Assembly: GCA_963931865.1 (NCBI GenBank)
Contig: OZ007508.1
Location: forward strand, 15,983,104-16,047,103
Direction of reading: 5' to 3'
From: Axinella damicornis
Taxonomy: Eukaryota; Porifera; Demospongiae; Axinellida; Axinellidae
DNA length: 64,000 nt
Part shown: in pieces, positions 63,061-64,000 of the stretch
Numbering within the stretch: the stretch's first letter is position 1
How the letters are laid out: the number at the start of each line of letters is the position of its first letter
The notes under the pieces: model-generated
Database searches by the model: none
The model's input: only the letters and a program-made list of their open reading frames with translations
Told to the model about the DNA's origin: nothing
Translations under genes and position numbers: made by a program

Positions 63061-64000
63061 TCAGAGATAGGTGATACTGCCCTCTTCGCTGAGCTCTGAC
63101 AGTTCAAGAGCTTCTTGTTGGATCTTCAGCCTCGTGATCTGCATGGCAAGCAACCGGCTGGAAGCAGGATGAGAATGAATGCAATCATACCAGGAGCGCA
63201 TTGAGCCCCGCCATTTCCCCCTATGATTAGGGGGAAATGGGGGTATAACTACTTTGCCAGGATGGTACGGTACAATTTCACTATCTAATTTCGCGGATTG
63301 TGTCCGGCATAGATTGTGTCCAGTGGACGTGATCCACTGGCTAATTGTGTTTTATCGGGTGTTACCTGCTAGCAGGTTGCATCCACTCAGACTAGCAGAA
63401 ACTGTCTGGATTTGCAGATTCTGTCCATTCAGAAAGCCTGACGTTCTGCAAAAGCCTGCAGCATGCAGATTGCAATTGTGTTTTCTTCAGGAGCCCATGT
63501 TCGTAGCTAATGACTACACCTTCCCTTTGCAATTGTATTGTCTTCTGGAGCCCATGTTTGTAGCTAATGACTACGCCTTTTATTATAGAGTCAATCCCTT
63601 TAAAGACACTATGAAGTTACAGTGTAAGGGTAACCACTATAGAGGATGTAGCCCCATTCCCAGGTGTTCGGTAAGGTGTCCGGACGGACACCATCCATTA
63701 GTAGTTAGTATCTGCACCCCGGACACTATCCGCAAAAGCACACACAATCTGCTAGCATGTCAGGTCCAGGGTGGACACTATCCACTGCTGGACATGACCT
63801 GCTGTGATACCAGAACAATCGGATGGTCACGGAAATTGCCTAAATTACGGAAAATCTAACTTACTTAAAACGCATCACAACTGTAGCTGTGCAGAATGCT
63901 TCATTCGGATGACAGTCTTGTACATACAACCGTTCCACATTCTGCACATGTACTCGTTCATGCTCACCCCACAATGCTGTATGATCTGGGTGAGCAGCTA
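63061..64000 (-). CDS. Unidentified gene, 3' end only
   Basis: Two exons visible: 63865 to beyond 64000, and 63061-63157, joined in phase 2. The reading ends ...ERLYVQDCHPNEAFCTATVV, MRFNRLLAMQITRLKIQQEA, LELSELSEEG, SITYL. The last ~30 residues look like an amphipathic helix or coiled coil. Codon pattern, splice sites and phase support a real gene, but I do not recognise the family and its 5' part lies outside the window. It stops 159 bp upstream of the P-Rex start on the same strand. Confidence 0.6.
63158..63864. other. Intron with several repeats
   Basis: Contains a 28-bp hairpin (about 63209-63236, CATTTCCCCCTA and complement), a ~58-bp tandem duplication (63470-63583, TTGCAATTGT start, AGCTAATGACTAC inside), and several dispersed GTGGACACTATCCACTG-type palindromic words. 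A 201-codon plus-strand ORF across it has no recognisable protein content. Confidence 0.6.

Noticed and set aside
63254..63859. 201-codon plus ORF
   Set aside because: Built over tandem and palindromic repeats inside an intron; no recognisable domain or splice structure.

Overview
The window looks like gene-dense nuclear DNA of an animal with a compact genome, most likely an early-branching, sponge-like metazoan. The protein set is animal: P-Rex, TBC1D23, KIFBP, BMS1, CFAP44, ODAD3 and the CatSper partner EFCAB9. Genes have many short introns (commonly about 60-200 nt), intergenic gaps are often under 250 bp, and there is a kinase/coiled-coil/Kelch fusion of a kind I associate with sponges. 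The species call is an inference; only the gene content is read directly. All gene models were built by hand from protein similarity I recognise plus splice sites and reading phase. Nearly all keep phase from ATG to stop.

Layout, left to right: ARPC5 (-, 3' end off the window) head-to-head with CDK9 (+); ODAD3/CCDC151 (-) head-to-head with PLPP6 (+); DHX33 (-) head-to-head with CKS1 (+); TBC1D23 (-) head-to-head with CCDC15 (+); a 3.1-kb repeat-rich gap with SINE-like DNA and a broken copy of the CCDC15 3' end; EFCAB9 (+) tail-to-tail with KIFBP (-); ANAPC13 (-), whose stop lies 3 nt before the KIFBP start, head-to-head with PPP1R11 (+); BMS1 (-) head-to-head with CFAP44 (+, 35 coding exons); then four genes in tandem on the minus strand: GATD3, a kinase-Kelch gene, P-Rex, and the 3' end of an unidentified gene that runs off the right edge.

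Functional themes: cilium, centriole and flagellum (ODAD3, CCDC15, EFCAB9, CFAP44), cell cycle and transcription (CDK9, CKS1, ANAPC13), ribosome biogenesis (BMS1, DHX33), and trafficking or signalling (TBC1D23, KIFBP, PREX, ARPC5, PPP1R11). Two ciliary genes, ODAD3 and CFAP44, carry the same RFX/X-box-like 13-mer spacing just upstream of the start codon.

The most notable non-genic signal is a family of tiny hairpin transposons, more than 20 copies, about one per 3 kb. They have terminal inverted repeats close to TAGYCTCGTNCCCAG and, in at least nine cases, perfect 9-bp target-site duplications, and all lie in introns or intergenic DNA. Two other foldback families (one with perfect 5-bp duplications), a 337-bp inverted repeat with an ORF in its loop, minisatellites and very long poly-G/poly-C runs complete the repeat landscape.
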